A stretch of DNA of 64,000 bases from Legionella sp. PATHC035 (lineage in GTDB: Bacteria; Pseudomonadota; Gammaproteobacteria; Legionellales; Legionellaceae). Location of the stretch: positions 496,001 through 560,000 of the forward strand of contig NZ_JAPHOT010000001.1 in NCBI RefSeq assembly GCF_026191115.1, written 5' to 3'. Positions 26,797 through 37,000 of this stretch are shown here, in pieces. Position numbers and translations under genes: made by a program. The notes beneath the pieces were generated by a model, which was not told the origin of the DNA, did no database searches, and saw only the letters and a program-made list of their open reading frames with translations. The number at the start of each line of letters is the position of its first letter. The first letter of the stretch is position 1.

Positions 26797-27588
26797 TCAC
26801 TCTTGGGTAGATGTAACCAGACTACAATGCTCTCTCAGCGGATTTTGACGATAAAATTGGGCAAGTAAAGAATAAATCTCAGGATAATAGTGTTTTATTA
26901 TTTCGGGTTTTTCGAAAAATAATTCAGAAAACACTGCAAAAAATTCAGATGGTGAGGTAGCCGCATAGGGATCAATCGGAATAGGCTCATTTTGTTGGAG
27001 TCGATTGACCAAATCATTGTAACCTGAATTAAAAACCTCAGCCCAATGTGTCGCAGACATTCCTTTATGAAGTGGAGGAAATCCATTCGCTCGACCATTT
27101 CGCATATCCAACTTGTGAGCAAACTCATGGATCACCACATTACGGCCATTAAGTCCACCATGATGTTGTGCATCGTCCCAAGAAATAATAACAGGCCCAC
27201 GTTGCCATGATTCCCCGCTTAAATGAGCTCTCCCCAAATGTTCTATTCCAAACTCATCGATTACTTTGTTTTCGCGTGAATATGCCCCGGGATATATTAT
27301 GACTGAAACCCAACCCTCGTACCAATCAAGGCCAAGATTCAAAATAGGAAGACATGCCTGTAACGCGATACTTAACTGCATAGGAGTCGTTATCTGCAGA
27401 TCGCCAACCCCCTCCAATGATTTGTAATAAAGAAACAAAATGGCTAATCGCTTTAGTTTTATCTTTTCTTGCTCACTCAAGCGTCTCAATAAAAATAAAT
27501 TTTGAAATGCCTCATTCCACTCATCATTCCTTATCAGTGAGTGACGTATGATGCGTTCACACCACCATTCCTTCAACCTGCGGAACAT
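26797..27588 (-). CDS. mtfA: zinc-dependent peptidase MtfA-like
   Basis: A 263-residue cytosolic gluzincin-like aminopeptidase (E. coli MtfA 265), which in E. coli binds and relieves the Mlc repressor of the glucose phosphotransferase system. The zinc motif HEFAHKLDMRNG (HExxH) is intact, with a downstream Glu in FFAVFSELFFEKPE as the likely third ligand. The N terminus FRRLKEWWCERIIRHSLI is typical. No Mlc/ptsG gene is nearby, so the partner here may differ. Confidence 0.9.
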   Translation of the reverse strand: MFRRLKEWWCERIIRHSLIRNDEWNEAFQNLFLLRRLSEQEKIKLKRLAILFLYYKSLEGVGDLQITTPMQLSIALQACLPILNLGLDWYEGWVSVIIYPGAYSRENKVIDEFGIEHLGRAHLSGESWQRGPVIISWDDAQHHGGLNGRNVVIHEFAHKLDMRNGRANGFPPLHKGMSATHWAEVFNSGYNDLVNRLQQNEPIPIDPYAATSPSEFFAVFSELFFEKPEIIKHYYPEIYSLLAQFYRQNPLREHCSLVTSTQE

Positions 27589-27760
27589 TCCGCCAACCCT
27601 ACTGAAACAAAAAAACGGAATAGTTCTGTTGAAAAAACACGACGCAGTCTTTTAATAACATAAAATAATATTCTCATTTTTTTCTTTAGTTGCATTGCTT
27701 TCTTCCCTGATTGTCTTCGCTATTTGACTGATATCTTGAGCTGCACCGCTCAACAAGATT

Positions 27761-29254
27761 CTAAATCAGCAGACTGTATCCGTCTTCTCCTAACCCATGC
27801 CGCTCCACTTGAGAAAGATTTATATCCCGATCTTGACTATTGAAATGGACTGGATCAGCTCTACCCAACACATAAGCACTGAGATCAGCGTATTCAATTG
27901 GCTTATCATCAGATTGCATCAACTCTTTGATTGCATTAAATCTCGATTGATTCAACGCCTCAACCAGTGCTAAACCAGAGGCAGTTGTCTTATAAAAACT
28001 ATAGCTGTACCGGTCTCTTTGCAATGCAATTGCGAGGATGTCCCTAAGTATAAAACTCAACTGCTCTTCACTATAAAATGCTCCATGTTCCAGCTCAGTT
28101 TTCATTTTAATTAATAGTTGTCCCTTTTTACCTTGTTTGCTTTCAATGGTCATATTATTTTGAATAACCTCTATTAAATCAGATAAGTCTGCTTGGGTTA
28201 ATTGATTTTTTTTCTTTTCTAAATGGATTCGTTCCGGTTCTACTTTTAAACATAATTCATCGGGATCATGAGACGTTGTATCAACGAGTTCACGGTGCGT
28301 TTTATTTAGATATTTTGCGGTATTTGAAACTGTTATTTTTGAACCATCCTGAGAATGTAAATTTCTACTTTTAGGGATAATATTTTTAATAATATTGGTC
28401 AGAGTTTGTGTCCATTTAATTCGCTCTCGTTCAAACTCGTTAATGATCTCAGATTGCTCAACATTTTCTCCCAAATTTGCCAAGCTGCCCACTCGGCCCA
28501 AGAATTGGTACATAATTGCTCTACTGAGTTTCCTGATTACAGGAATGACATCAACCCCATAAATCAAATGTTTCGCATCATTGTCTTTTTTAAGATCCTG
28601 GAAAGCCCTTAAATGAGCTCCCAAAATAACCTCTTCTCTCACTTCACAATGTTTGGGATAAGTAGGTCTTATAGGTATATGGAATTTAGCAAGAAGTTGA
28701 TCCACAAATTCGCCAGTATCATCACCTACCTCAAGATAGGGATAAAGTGTTTCGACATAATTTAAATTTTTAGAGCGAGATAAATCAACCGCACGATTAG
28801 CCAATGAATAGTTAAAAAAATCCAAAAAAGCAGTGTAAAATAAATTACCTGGTACAGGATCCAAAAGAAGCAAATTCGTTTCCAGATGAAAGCGATCAAT
28901 TTGGGATAATTTGAGGGTTGCCAAAATCGCTGCAATACCACCTCGACTTAAGCCAATGCAGTTTAACTTTACTTTATATCCGTCTTGAATGAGCTTTTTG
29001 ACCACCTCGACAACCTGATCACTTTGCTCCTCCAATCCCACACCAAATAAAACCCCTTTGTAACCATAATCAATACCACAACCATTAAAACCCATTTTAT
29101 AATGAGTAGCATCTTTATCTTGATTAACCTCTTTGGCTGAGCAGATACGTTCTCCCCTACAATCCTGCATCAAAACCCGATGCAAATGGGTATGAGGTTT
29201 TTCAATTTCGTAGATAGTTCCTTCAAAAATGGCGGTTAAGGTGATTTCTTTCAT
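27761..29254 (-). CDS. putative alpha/beta-hydrolase (DUF2235/Tle1-like nucleophile motif), effector candidate
   Basis: A 497-residue soluble protein. The N-terminal half (about 1-260) looks like an alpha/beta-hydrolase: a glycine-rich FNGCGIDYGYKGVLFG, helix EQSDQVVEVVKKLIQDG, strand KLNCI, then nucleophile elbow GLSRGG with Ser103, and LLLLDPVPGN carrying a candidate acid. GLSRGG resembles GFSRGA of DUF2235/Tle1 phospholipases. The C-terminal half is helical and charged, with KKKNQLTQADLSDLIEVIQNN; no family recognised. No signal peptide. AAGGGA lies 7 nt upstream of the ATG. Its setting in an accessory stretch and lack of export signal suggest a Dot/Icm substrate (inference). Confidence 0.65.
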   Translation of the reverse strand: MKEITLTAIFEGTIYEIEKPHTHLHRVLMQDCRGERICSAKEVNQDKDATHYKMGFNGCGIDYGYKGVLFGVGLEEQSDQVVEVVKKLIQDGYKVKLNCIGLSRGGIAAILATLKLSQIDRFHLETNLLLLDPVPGNLFYTAFLDFFNYSLANRAVDLSRSKNLNYVETLYPYLEVGDDTGEFVDQLLAKFHIPIRPTYPKHCEVREEVILGAHLRAFQDLKKDNDAKHLIYGVDVIPVIRKLSRAIMYQFLGRVGSLANLGENVEQSEIINEFERERIKWTQTLTNIIKNIIPKSRNLHSQDGSKITVSNTAKYLNKTHRELVDTTSHDPDELCLKVEPERIHLEKKKNQLTQADLSDLIEVIQNNMTIESKQGKKGQLLIKMKTELEHGAFYSEEQLSFILRDILAIALQRDRYSYSFYKTTASGLALVEALNQSRFNAIKELMQSDDKPIEYADLSAYVLGRADPVHFNSQDRDINLSQVERHGLGEDGYSLLI

Positions 29255-29329
29255 TAGGTATCCCTTTGAGCAGGCAATTTTGTGTGTATTCTAACAACTT
29301 AAATGAACAATTAACAATCATAGTAATCA

Positions 29330-29347
29330 CATTTTGAATTCAAAATG
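29330..29347. promoter_or_regulatory. 18-bp perfect palindrome
   Basis: CATTTTGAATTCAAAATG, symmetric over 18 bp, in the 260-bp gap between the divergent hydrolase (start 29254) and coiled-coil gene (start about 29518). It is suited to a dimeric regulator, but no factor is identified. Confidence 0.35.
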
Positions 29348-29517
29348 ATTTAAATCAAAATAATTTGATATCAATCACTTAGAGCAGATTTTTCTTCAAT
29401 TTTCTTATGGGGGGTTGTTTTCGTTGTATCAGTTTGGTTAAATCAGAACTTTAAATATTTACCTTGTATAATTTTAGGCTTTGAAATAGAACCTTAGATC
29501 AAATACATGAATTGAAA

Positions 29518-29895
29518 ATGAACTCCAGTCTTACAATGAATAAGTCACTCGTTTGCCTAATAAACAAATTAAACAAACAATTCAATGATCTTGATTTGCA
29601 TTTACATGCAGTGCAACACCAAAAGCAAGAGCTCGAACATCAAATTCAACATATTGAAGAGCAAATCGATCAAACTATCCCCAACTCCCTGACGATGAAT
29701 CCGGAAATTGAAATCAATTGGCTTAATTTCGTCATGCAGCAGCAAGAAAGAAAAGAAGCGATGACTCGAGATCTTAAAAACTGCCACGAACTCGAAAGTA
29801 AATTAAACGAAAAAATTACTCGCGTTAAAATGGAATTAAAAACGATAGAACATTATTTACAACGAGAAGCGGACCATCCGAAAAAAAGGGCTTAG
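29518..29895 (+). CDS. coiled-coil hypothetical protein
   Basis: About 125 residues, nearly all helical. Two coiled-coil stretches (about 12-55 and 75-118) are rich in Gln, Glu and Lys with Leu heptads, for example HHQKQELEHQIQHIEEQID-type spacing. No membrane segment or domain is recognised. The start is uncertain: a TTG at 29512, ATG at 29518 and ATG at 29536 are all in frame and none has a good ribosome binding site. It ends head-to-head on the stop of the next minus-strand gene (29896). It may be a small structural or effector protein. Confidence 0.5.
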   Translation: MNSSLTMNKSLVCLINKLNKQFNDLDLHLHAVQHQKQELEHQIQHIEEQIDQTIPNSLTMNPEIEINWLNFVMQQQERKEAMTRDLKNCHELESKLNEKITRVKMELKTIEHYLQREADHPKKRA

Positions 29896-30435
29896 TTAAG
29901 CAAGACAATATCCCCTCATACACTCCTCATCTGTGTTCCTCTCAACGGCGATCATCTCTGATACTGATTCTTTTGCATCAGAAGTTTCGGAACTTACAGC
30001 AATTAATGTACTCATTGAGCGAGTCGCTAAAGAGAGTAAACTGTGAGGAAAACTTATAATAGCCAGTAAAGCACCCACAGCAGATGTTAAGAGAGCTACT
30101 CCGGTAAAATAGAGTGCAAATCCAGCTAATTCAAGTACATTGTTTCGGAGCTTTGTAGCACCAAATAAGTCAGCGCCGGCAGCAATAAGGTATGTCCCCA
30201 TGCTAGCAACAGCCGCAGCCATAAAAGCAAATGCAGAAAATCCAGAGAGAACAAGGCCACAAAATGGATAAAAACCTGGAGCAATTAATTCGCCTCCGAA
30301 CTCACAAATATTTTCATAGGGAGTAAAAAAACCAGGGCGCTTTCTGTACGTTTCAACCGATCTATTTTTGATCTCTTTAATGGTTTGTCCATCAAGAATG
30401 TAATAGAGTTCTTTTTCACCGAGTAAATAAAGCAT
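29896..30435 (-). CDS. membrane protein, paralogue B (RPGFF family)
   Basis: About 179 residues from the ATG at 30435, which has GGAGGA 7 nt upstream and gives MLYLLGEKELYYILD, aligning with the neighbour's MLGLISLDEISYVLN. The frame is open 25 codons further upstream, but that extension has no ribosome binding site. A cytosolic head of about 30 residues ends in the shared box YRKRPGFFTPYEN and LIAPGFYP. Three to four hydrophobic segments follow, then a charged tail with ETSDAKESVSEM and TDEECMRGYC. Paralogue A at 30637-31152 shares the whole layout. No known family. It may be a membrane-inserted effector (inference). Confidence 0.65.
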   Translation of the reverse strand: MLYLLGEKELYYILDGQTIKEIKNRSVETYRKRPGFFTPYENICEFGGELIAPGFYPFCGLVLSGFSAFAFMAAAVASMGTYLIAAGADLFGATKLRNNVLELAGFALYFTGVALLTSAVGALLAIISFPHSLLSLATRSMSTLIAVSSETSDAKESVSEMIAVERNTDEECMRGYCLA

Positions 30436-30636
30436 CAATATCCTCCTCCCCGCCTTTCTCCCAAAGCGAGCTTTGTTGAATTTAAGATCAATCCCACAAG
30501 GGGAATTCATTCATCAGTTGGACTTATGTCCCATTTGATTGGTTCCTTCTCAGGAATGACAAATATTTTTTTGCAGTGATCATATTTTTCCAAGCTATTC
30601 ACAAAGTCCACAACAAGAGGGAATTTTTTGTTTATC

Positions 30637-31152
30637 TTAAATAAGCATACTAGTCTGGATTTCAGTAGTAGATGCCTCATTCATACATTCAAGGACATCA
30701 GCACCGACGGTAGCGAGACTACGAGTAGCCAACGTGATTAAAGAGCATGGAATACTCAAAACCGCCAATAAAAGGCTTGATGCTGCGTTTGCAAGCACAT
30801 AACCGGTAAAAGATAAGCATTGGCTGGCAGCAGTAAGCGCATCATTATGTAATTGAGTGTAACCCAATACTCCAGCCCCTATGCCAACAAACCAACTTCC
30901 CAGGGCAGCAAAAGGCAAAACCACGCCCGCTATAATTCCAACTAAACCTAAAGCCGCAAATCCTAACGGATAAATAACCGGCGCGATTAAACCGCCAACA
31001 AATTCTTTACCATCTTGATAAGGCATAAAAAAGCCTGGACGCTTTTTATAAATCTCAATAAATCTTTTTGCTTCACCTGACAATAAATGATTGGGATCAT
31101 CCCGATCATTAAGTACATAGCTAATCTCATCTAAACTGATTAATCCTAACAT
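30637..31152 (-). CDS. membrane protein, paralogue A (RPGFF family)
   Basis: 171 residues with GAGG 6 nt upstream of the ATG and a good promoter at 31182-31210. The head (1-50) contains the box YKKRPGFFMPYQDGKEFVGG and then LIAPVIYPLG. About four hydrophobic segments fill 58-145, including SIPCSLITLATRSLATVG, which matches SFPHSLLSLATRSMSTLI in paralogue B. The tail is short and polar. The pair are transcribed together leftward with a 200-bp gap. No family is recognised and the function is unknown. Confidence 0.65.
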   Translation of the reverse strand: MLGLISLDEISYVLNDRDDPNHLLSGEAKRFIEIYKKRPGFFMPYQDGKEFVGGLIAPVIYPLGFAALGLVGIIAGVVLPFAALGSWFVGIGAGVLGYTQLHNDALTAASQCLSFTGYVLANAASSLLLAVLSIPCSLITLATRSLATVGADVLECMNEASTTEIQTSMLI

Positions 31153-31181
31153 ACATCCCTCATTGCGTTTAGTTTTTGCCC

Positions 31182-31210
31182 ATGCTAAAGAGATGGTTTG
31201 TTGATGTCAA
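31182..31210 (-). promoter_or_regulatory. sigma70 promoter of the paralogous membrane-protein pair
   Basis: On the minus strand a perfect TTGACA (31205-31210), a 17-nt spacer and TAGCAT (31182-31187), 30 nt upstream of the paralogue A start. The rest of the 343-bp gap (31153-31495) is AT-rich and holds no gene that I can support. Confidence 0.6.
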
Positions 31211-31495
31211 TTTATTAATGTAAAAAATTTAAGCCCAATACTGAATTGAAATTGATTCCATAGTCAATGAGCGATCATTAGGCCCCCTTGACGTTTCTTA
31301 ACTCACGCCATAGCCGTCTGGGCAAGAAAAATATCCAATAGGCTATTCAAAAGTCCAATAAAATTGTTCAAAAAAATAAGATAATACTTCAAGCTCAATC
31401 ATCCAATCTCATAAGAATTAATTCATTCCTAATTGGTGATTAAAAAACCATTTTGCGTTATAATTAATGAATTCAAACATGCTTTTTAGTGTAAG

Positions 31496-32488
31496 ATGAC
31501 CTATACATACAACCAAGGCAGTTTTACTTGCAATAAACCTGAATTGTTCATGGCGGTGTGCAAATATAAAGATCACTCTTATATGATTGTTGGGGTTAAG
31601 GATACTAAAACGCAAGAGCAACTTGTACTTGCAACCTTTGGGCGTAAAGGTTTTTTTGGAACCCTCTTATCGACAGAAAACATGCCCAAAAAAAGTCAAA
31701 GCCTTATTGAGATGCAAGCCTTTACTATTACCGTAAATCAATATGCGGATCTCATCAAGTTCTTAGCAAAAATGAAAAAGAATCGGCGCTCAAATGCTGC
31801 GAGCTTCGCTGTACCGACCGCCTGGATTGAAGCAGGACATGAGTCTGGAGAACAAGTTAGTTTTACCTGGTTAAATTCCAATAATAAAATCGAAGACCTG
31901 AGTGAGCAGAGATCAGATCAGGCGAATGATAGTGGTTATGAGCCAGATCAAATCAAGCCGGGAATTTCCTTGGATTCCAATTGTAGAACTAATGCGAAGT
32001 ATATCACTCAAACCACGATGGGAGTTGACTCATTACCTAATGTTTCCTCCCTTTTTTTCACTTCTCTTCCCTTTAAAGCAAAATTATGTGACGGTAAGAT
32101 CAAAGAGAAACTATTTATTTATCCCCCTCCTTTGCCAGTACACCAAAATCCTGAAGATAAAGCACAATGGGACATTTTAAAAAAAATGTACGGGAGAATG
32201 GATAAAATTGCCAAATCCGCATCGGGTAAAAACATGGATAGCAGTCATGAAAAATTTGATTTAATCAAAACCCTCTATCAAGAACAGTACAATAAATTGA
32301 CACAGGGAAAACAGAGCATCAACGACTTATTGGGTGATATTCAGCGTTATATATCTGAAGGCGCCAATGCAACGATTATTGATAGGCCTCGAAGATTTGC
32401 GTTTTTTAAAACATCCACAAGAAAAATGTTTGAACAAATTGAAAAGGAAAACCCGTTTCAAAATGACGCTTCCAAAGTCAATTCATAG
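31496..32488 (+). CDS. orphan hypothetical protein, 330 aa, effector candidate
   Basis: Soluble, no signal peptide. The N-terminal about 130 residues look like a beta-rich domain (MTYTYNQGSFTCNKPELF, YKDHSYMIVGVKD). A polar linker follows (about 130-175), then a Pro-rich stretch KLFIYPPPLPVHQNP and a helical C-terminal third ending ENPFQNDASKVNS. No family recognised. A TATAAT at 31459-31464 lies 31 nt upstream. Gene context, eukaryote-like composition and absence of export signal fit a Dot/Icm substrate, but this is inference. Confidence 0.6.
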   Translation: MTYTYNQGSFTCNKPELFMAVCKYKDHSYMIVGVKDTKTQEQLVLATFGRKGFFGTLLSTENMPKKSQSLIEMQAFTITVNQYADLIKFLAKMKKNRRSNAASFAVPTAWIEAGHESGEQVSFTWLNSNNKIEDLSEQRSDQANDSGYEPDQIKPGISLDSNCRTNAKYITQTTMGVDSLPNVSSLFFTSLPFKAKLCDGKIKEKLFIYPPPLPVHQNPEDKAQWDILKKMYGRMDKIAKSASGKNMDSSHEKFDLIKTLYQEQYNKLTQGKQSINDLLGDIQRYISEGANATIIDRPRRFAFFKTSTRKMFEQIEKENPFQNDASKVNS

Positions 32489-32501
32489 AAATAGGGTTCA
32501 C

Positions 32502-34049
32502 TCAGGTTTTTAGTTTTTTAGGGGGTGATATGACACTCGCTACCCAACCTCCTCCTAGAGCTTTGACCAAACCCACAGCAGAAACCATTTGCAGGCCATC
32601 TACTTGTGTTGCTGCCTGTTCTGCTGCAAGTGCGCTGATCTGAGCAGTAAGGACATTAGCATAAGTAACCGTTCCAGCCTCATATTGATTTTTAACAATT
32701 TTGAGTGCTAAGAGCGCATCGGCTGCTTCTTTATCTTGAACTAAACTCTGTTGTTCCAAAAGACGTAAAGAAATCAAATTATCCTCCACGCTTTGAAAAG
32801 CAGAGAGCACTACCTGACGGTAATTAGCGACCTGAGCCATGTATTGGGCTTTTGCTGCCCTCACTCCCGCGGAACGATAGCCTCCATCAATAATAGTTTC
32901 TGCCAGTTGAAAACCCGTAGACCAACTGATTGCGGGTTTGTGGATCAGTTGATGAAAGCTGTGCCCAGCAGCACTAATGGTTCCAGTCAGAGTTAAATTA
33001 GGAAAATAGGCAGCAACGGCGACTCCAATTAACGCACTGGCTTGTTGCACCAAGCGCTCAGCTTGTGCAATATCAGGCCTTCGTTCCAGCCAAACGCTAG
33101 GGACTTGCAAGGGAATTGGTGGTGGTTTTAATTTAATCATCACAGGTTTTAGCGAAAAATAAGCAGGTGGACGTCCCATCAATACAGCAATTGCATGTTC
33201 GTATTGACCGCGTAAAATACCGTTATTAATCGCTGATGCTTGAGCCGATTCAAGCTGGATTTGCGCTTGAACCACATTGGCACGTGATACAACCCCCGAT
33301 TTGTATTGATTTTTTGTAAATTGTAAAAGCTTTCTATAAGCAATCACTGTATCATCTAAATACTTTTGCACCTTATCCAGTGTACGTAATTCAAAATAAT
33401 ATTGTGCTAAAGCACCTTGAGCGGATAAACGCGTCACACCGATCAATGCTTCATTAGATTCTGCTAAAGAAAGATCGGCCTCTATGGTTCGACGCACAAG
33501 TCCCCAAAGATCGGGTTCCCAGGTTGCATTCAAAAAAGCGGTATAAATTGTTGTGGTTTTTGCAGCAGGTACAATATTTGTTGTTGCCGTTCCTGTAGTT
33601 CCGGAGGTAGTGATAATGGATGTGGACCCTCCAGCTTGACGTTGTTCAAATAAACTAAAGGCACCAACTAGCGTGGGATACAAACTCGCTCGTGCCTGGT
33701 CAACAATTGCGAGCGACTGTCGAAAGTTTGCCTCAGCATTCACAATACTTTGGTTGTAGTGATACAACTGATTCTCTAGATCATTCAATACTGGATCATT
33801 AAAAACCTTCCACCATTCACCTCGATCCCTATCATCCTGAGGCTGAATAGGTTTCCAATTTTTACGCCTAGTGCCAATTGCTGTTTTACCTTTGGCTTCT
33901 TTAAAATGTGGCGGCACTACAAGTTTTGGAGGTACATAATTAGGACCAACCATACAAGAAGAAAATATGCAAGAAGACAGCGCTAAAAAAAAGAAAAACT
34001 TGAATTTCTTAAAAGATTGTGGGGATTTTGATCGCTTATGAGTGGCCAT
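32502..34049 (-). CDS. outer-membrane efflux lipoprotein, NodT/OprM type
   Basis: About 515 residues; outer-membrane channel of an RND efflux pump (TolC fold). A lipoprotein signal ends in FSSC, followed by MVGPNYVPPKL, the usual CxVGPxYxxP start of NodT-family factors. Two OEP repeats follow, with FRQSLAIVDQARASLYPTL in the first and AAYFPNLTLTGTISAAG in the second. I start at the ATG at 34049 because GAGG lies 5 nt upstream; a GTG at 34055 is also in frame. It overlaps the end of the upstream permease gene by 14 bp, so it is the last gene of the pump operon. Confidence 0.93.
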   Translation of the reverse strand: MATHKRSKSPQSFKKFKFFFFLALSSCIFSSCMVGPNYVPPKLVVPPHFKEAKGKTAIGTRRKNWKPIQPQDDRDRGEWWKVFNDPVLNDLENQLYHYNQSIVNAEANFRQSLAIVDQARASLYPTLVGAFSLFEQRQAGGSTSIITTSGTTGTATTNIVPAAKTTTIYTAFLNATWEPDLWGLVRRTIEADLSLAESNEALIGVTRLSAQGALAQYYFELRTLDKVQKYLDDTVIAYRKLLQFTKNQYKSGVVSRANVVQAQIQLESAQASAINNGILRGQYEHAIAVLMGRPPAYFSLKPVMIKLKPPPIPLQVPSVWLERRPDIAQAERLVQQASALIGVAVAAYFPNLTLTGTISAAGHSFHQLIHKPAISWSTGFQLAETIIDGGYRSAGVRAAKAQYMAQVANYRQVVLSAFQSVEDNLISLRLLEQQSLVQDKEAADALLALKIVKNQYEAGTVTYANVLTAQISALAAEQAATQVDGLQMVSAVGLVKALGGGWVASVISPPKKLKT

Positions 34050-37000
34050 AGGCACCTCGTAACTTAAATCGTTTTATAAAATGACGCACACGTAATCCTG
34101 CAGTATCCATTGCCAAATAAATGACCGGAGTAGTGTACAGTGTTAATAGCTGACTTACGATTAAGCCACCAACAATCGCGATACCAAGCGGTCGACGTAA
34201 TTCAGAACCCACACCAAAGCCAATGACCAGAGGCATAGCGCCCAATATGGCCGCCATAGTCGTCATCATAATTGGGCGAAAACGTAATAATGCTGCTTCA
34301 TAGATCGCTTCGCGCGGTGATTTATTTTCCTTGCGCTCTGCCTCTAAAGCAAAATCGATCATCATAATGGCATTTTTTTTCACTATACCAATAAGAAGGA
34401 TCATCCCAATAAGCGCAATAATACTTAAGTCTGAATGGAACAACATTAAAGCGAGTAATGCACCAACACCTGCTGAGGGTAGGGTAGATAAAATAGTAAT
34501 CGGATGAATCAAACTTTCATAAAGCATTCCCAGCACAATATAAACAGCAAGAATAGCACTCATAATCAAAAATTTTTCATTAGCAAAAGACTCCTGGAAT
34601 GCTTGGGCTGTTCCTTGAAATGCACCACGCATTGTGGGTGGCAAGTTCATTCTATTAATAATTTGCGTCACTTTATGTACCGCTCCACCTAAAGAGGTAC
34701 CTGGAGCTAAATTAAACGAAAATGTTGCTGCTGGAGCCTGACCTTGATGGTTGACAGACAATAAAGTTGCTCCTTGTTCGAAACGCGCAAATGCAGATAA
34801 AGGGACTTTATTACCATCAGGGGAAATAACATAAATTTCCTCCAACATTTTTGGATATTGCCAATATTTTTGCGCCACATTCATGACTACGTAATATTGG
34901 TTCATTGGCATATACATCACGGAGATTTGACTTTGCCCAAAAGCATTATATAAGACCTTATCAATTTGCTCCGGTGTAAGACCAAAACGAGATGCGGCAT
35001 CATGATCTACATTTACATACATTTGCAACCCATGATTTAGCTGATCATTATTCAAGTCAACAATTCCATGTAGCTTTGACAAGTTATCCATAATTTGCGG
35101 TGTCCAAGTCGCAAGATCCTTTAAATTGTCAGCCGATACTGTATATTGAAATTGTGCCGCGCTTTGTCTCCCACCTAGAGTCAAATCTTGGGCCGCTTGC
35201 ATATAGAGTGTTGCCCCAGAAATTTGAGATAACTTGGCACGTAACCTGTCCTTCAACTGATCTGTAGTCTCTTTATTGAGTACAGATGACTTCATCATAA
35301 TAAATACAGACCCAGTATTTGCCGTATTATTCCCTGGGCCGCTCCCTATAAAAGCAGCTACATTTTCTACTGCAGGGTCTTTACGAATTTCAGAAACAAA
35401 TTGAATCAATTTTATTTTCATTGCATCAAATGAAATATTTTGATCAGCCTGTAATTGCCCCACAATTCTGCCTGTATTTTGTTGTGGGAAAAAACCTTTG
35501 GGAATGATAATGAATAAATAAGCAGTCAGTAAAATGGTACCCAAAGTGATCACTATCATGAATATGGGGTGGTATAATGCCCAACGCAGACCCCGTGCAT
35601 AATGCATTCTGATATATTCATTGAAACGGATAAAAAAGTGGTCCTTTTCACCCTCCTCAGAATCAAGCATTCGTGCGCACATCATCGGGGTCAAAGTTAA
35701 TGAAACAGCCATAGAGATAATGATTGCCAGTGATAGCGTAACCACAAACTCACGAAATAGACGTCCAACTATTCCCCCCATCAGCAGAATGGGAATAAAA
35801 ACTGCAACTAAGGAAATACTGATTGATAATACTGTAAAACCAATTTCTTTGGAGCCATCTAAAGCGGCCTGAAATGGTTTTTTACCCATGCCAATATGAC
35901 GAGAAATATTTTCAAGTACAACAACCGCATCGTCCACTACAAAACCAGTTGAAATGGTTAATGCCATTAGGGATAAATTATCAAGACTGTAGTTTAATAA
36001 TTTCATAACCGCGAAGGTACCAAGCAAAGACAATGGTACAGCAACTCCAGGAATCATCATGGCACGTATGCTGCCAAGAAAGAAATAAGTAACAAAAATT
36101 ACCAAACACATTGCAATAAGCAAGGTAATTTCCACATCATGCAATGAGGTTCGAATTGTTGTTGTTCTATCCATTAAAATATTTAATTTGATGTCACTGG
36201 GAATTGACGCTTCAAGTTGTGGCAACATTGCTTTTATGCTGTCAACCGTTTTGATTATATTGGCGCCTGGCTCTTTGAACAAAACCAGCAAAACAGCAGG
36301 TTTTCCATTAGCGATACCCGCATTATGAACATCAGCGACTGAATCAATCACCTCAGCTACATCAGAAAGCCGCACAGGTTGATTGTTATAATAACTAATA
36401 ATCAGGGGAGCGTATCCGGAAGCTCTGAGTATTTGATCATTGCTTTTAATTGTTGAGGCTAAATCATCACGGATCAATTGACCTTTTGCTTGGTTTAAAT
36501 TAGCAGCAGCAATTGCATTGGCAAGTTGCGTCAATCCTATTCCATAACTGTTTAATGCGGTCGGATTAATTTCAACCCGTACAGCGGGCAAAGAGCTTCC
36601 ACCGACGTTCACTTGCCCTACCCCTTCACTTCGCAAAATTTTTTGTTGTAAAAAAGTAGATGCTACATCATATAACTGGCCTGGGCTTTTTTTATCTGAG
36701 GTCAAGGCAATAATCATAATCGGCGCATCAGCAGGATTTACCTTGCGATAGGTTGGGTTATTCGTCAAATTCGTTGGTAATTGACTTAAAGAGGCGTTAA
36801 TAGCTGCCTGTATGTCCCGCGCAGCTCCATCAATGTTACGTGATAAATCAAATTGAACCGTTATCATCGATTGTCCTAAAGTACTCGATGACGTAAGCTG
36901 AGTAATTCCGGCAATGAGTCCAATCTGACGTTCTAAAGGAGCGGCTACTGAGGTGGCCATTACTTCCGGACTTCCGCCCGGTAACTGAGCTTGAACTGTA

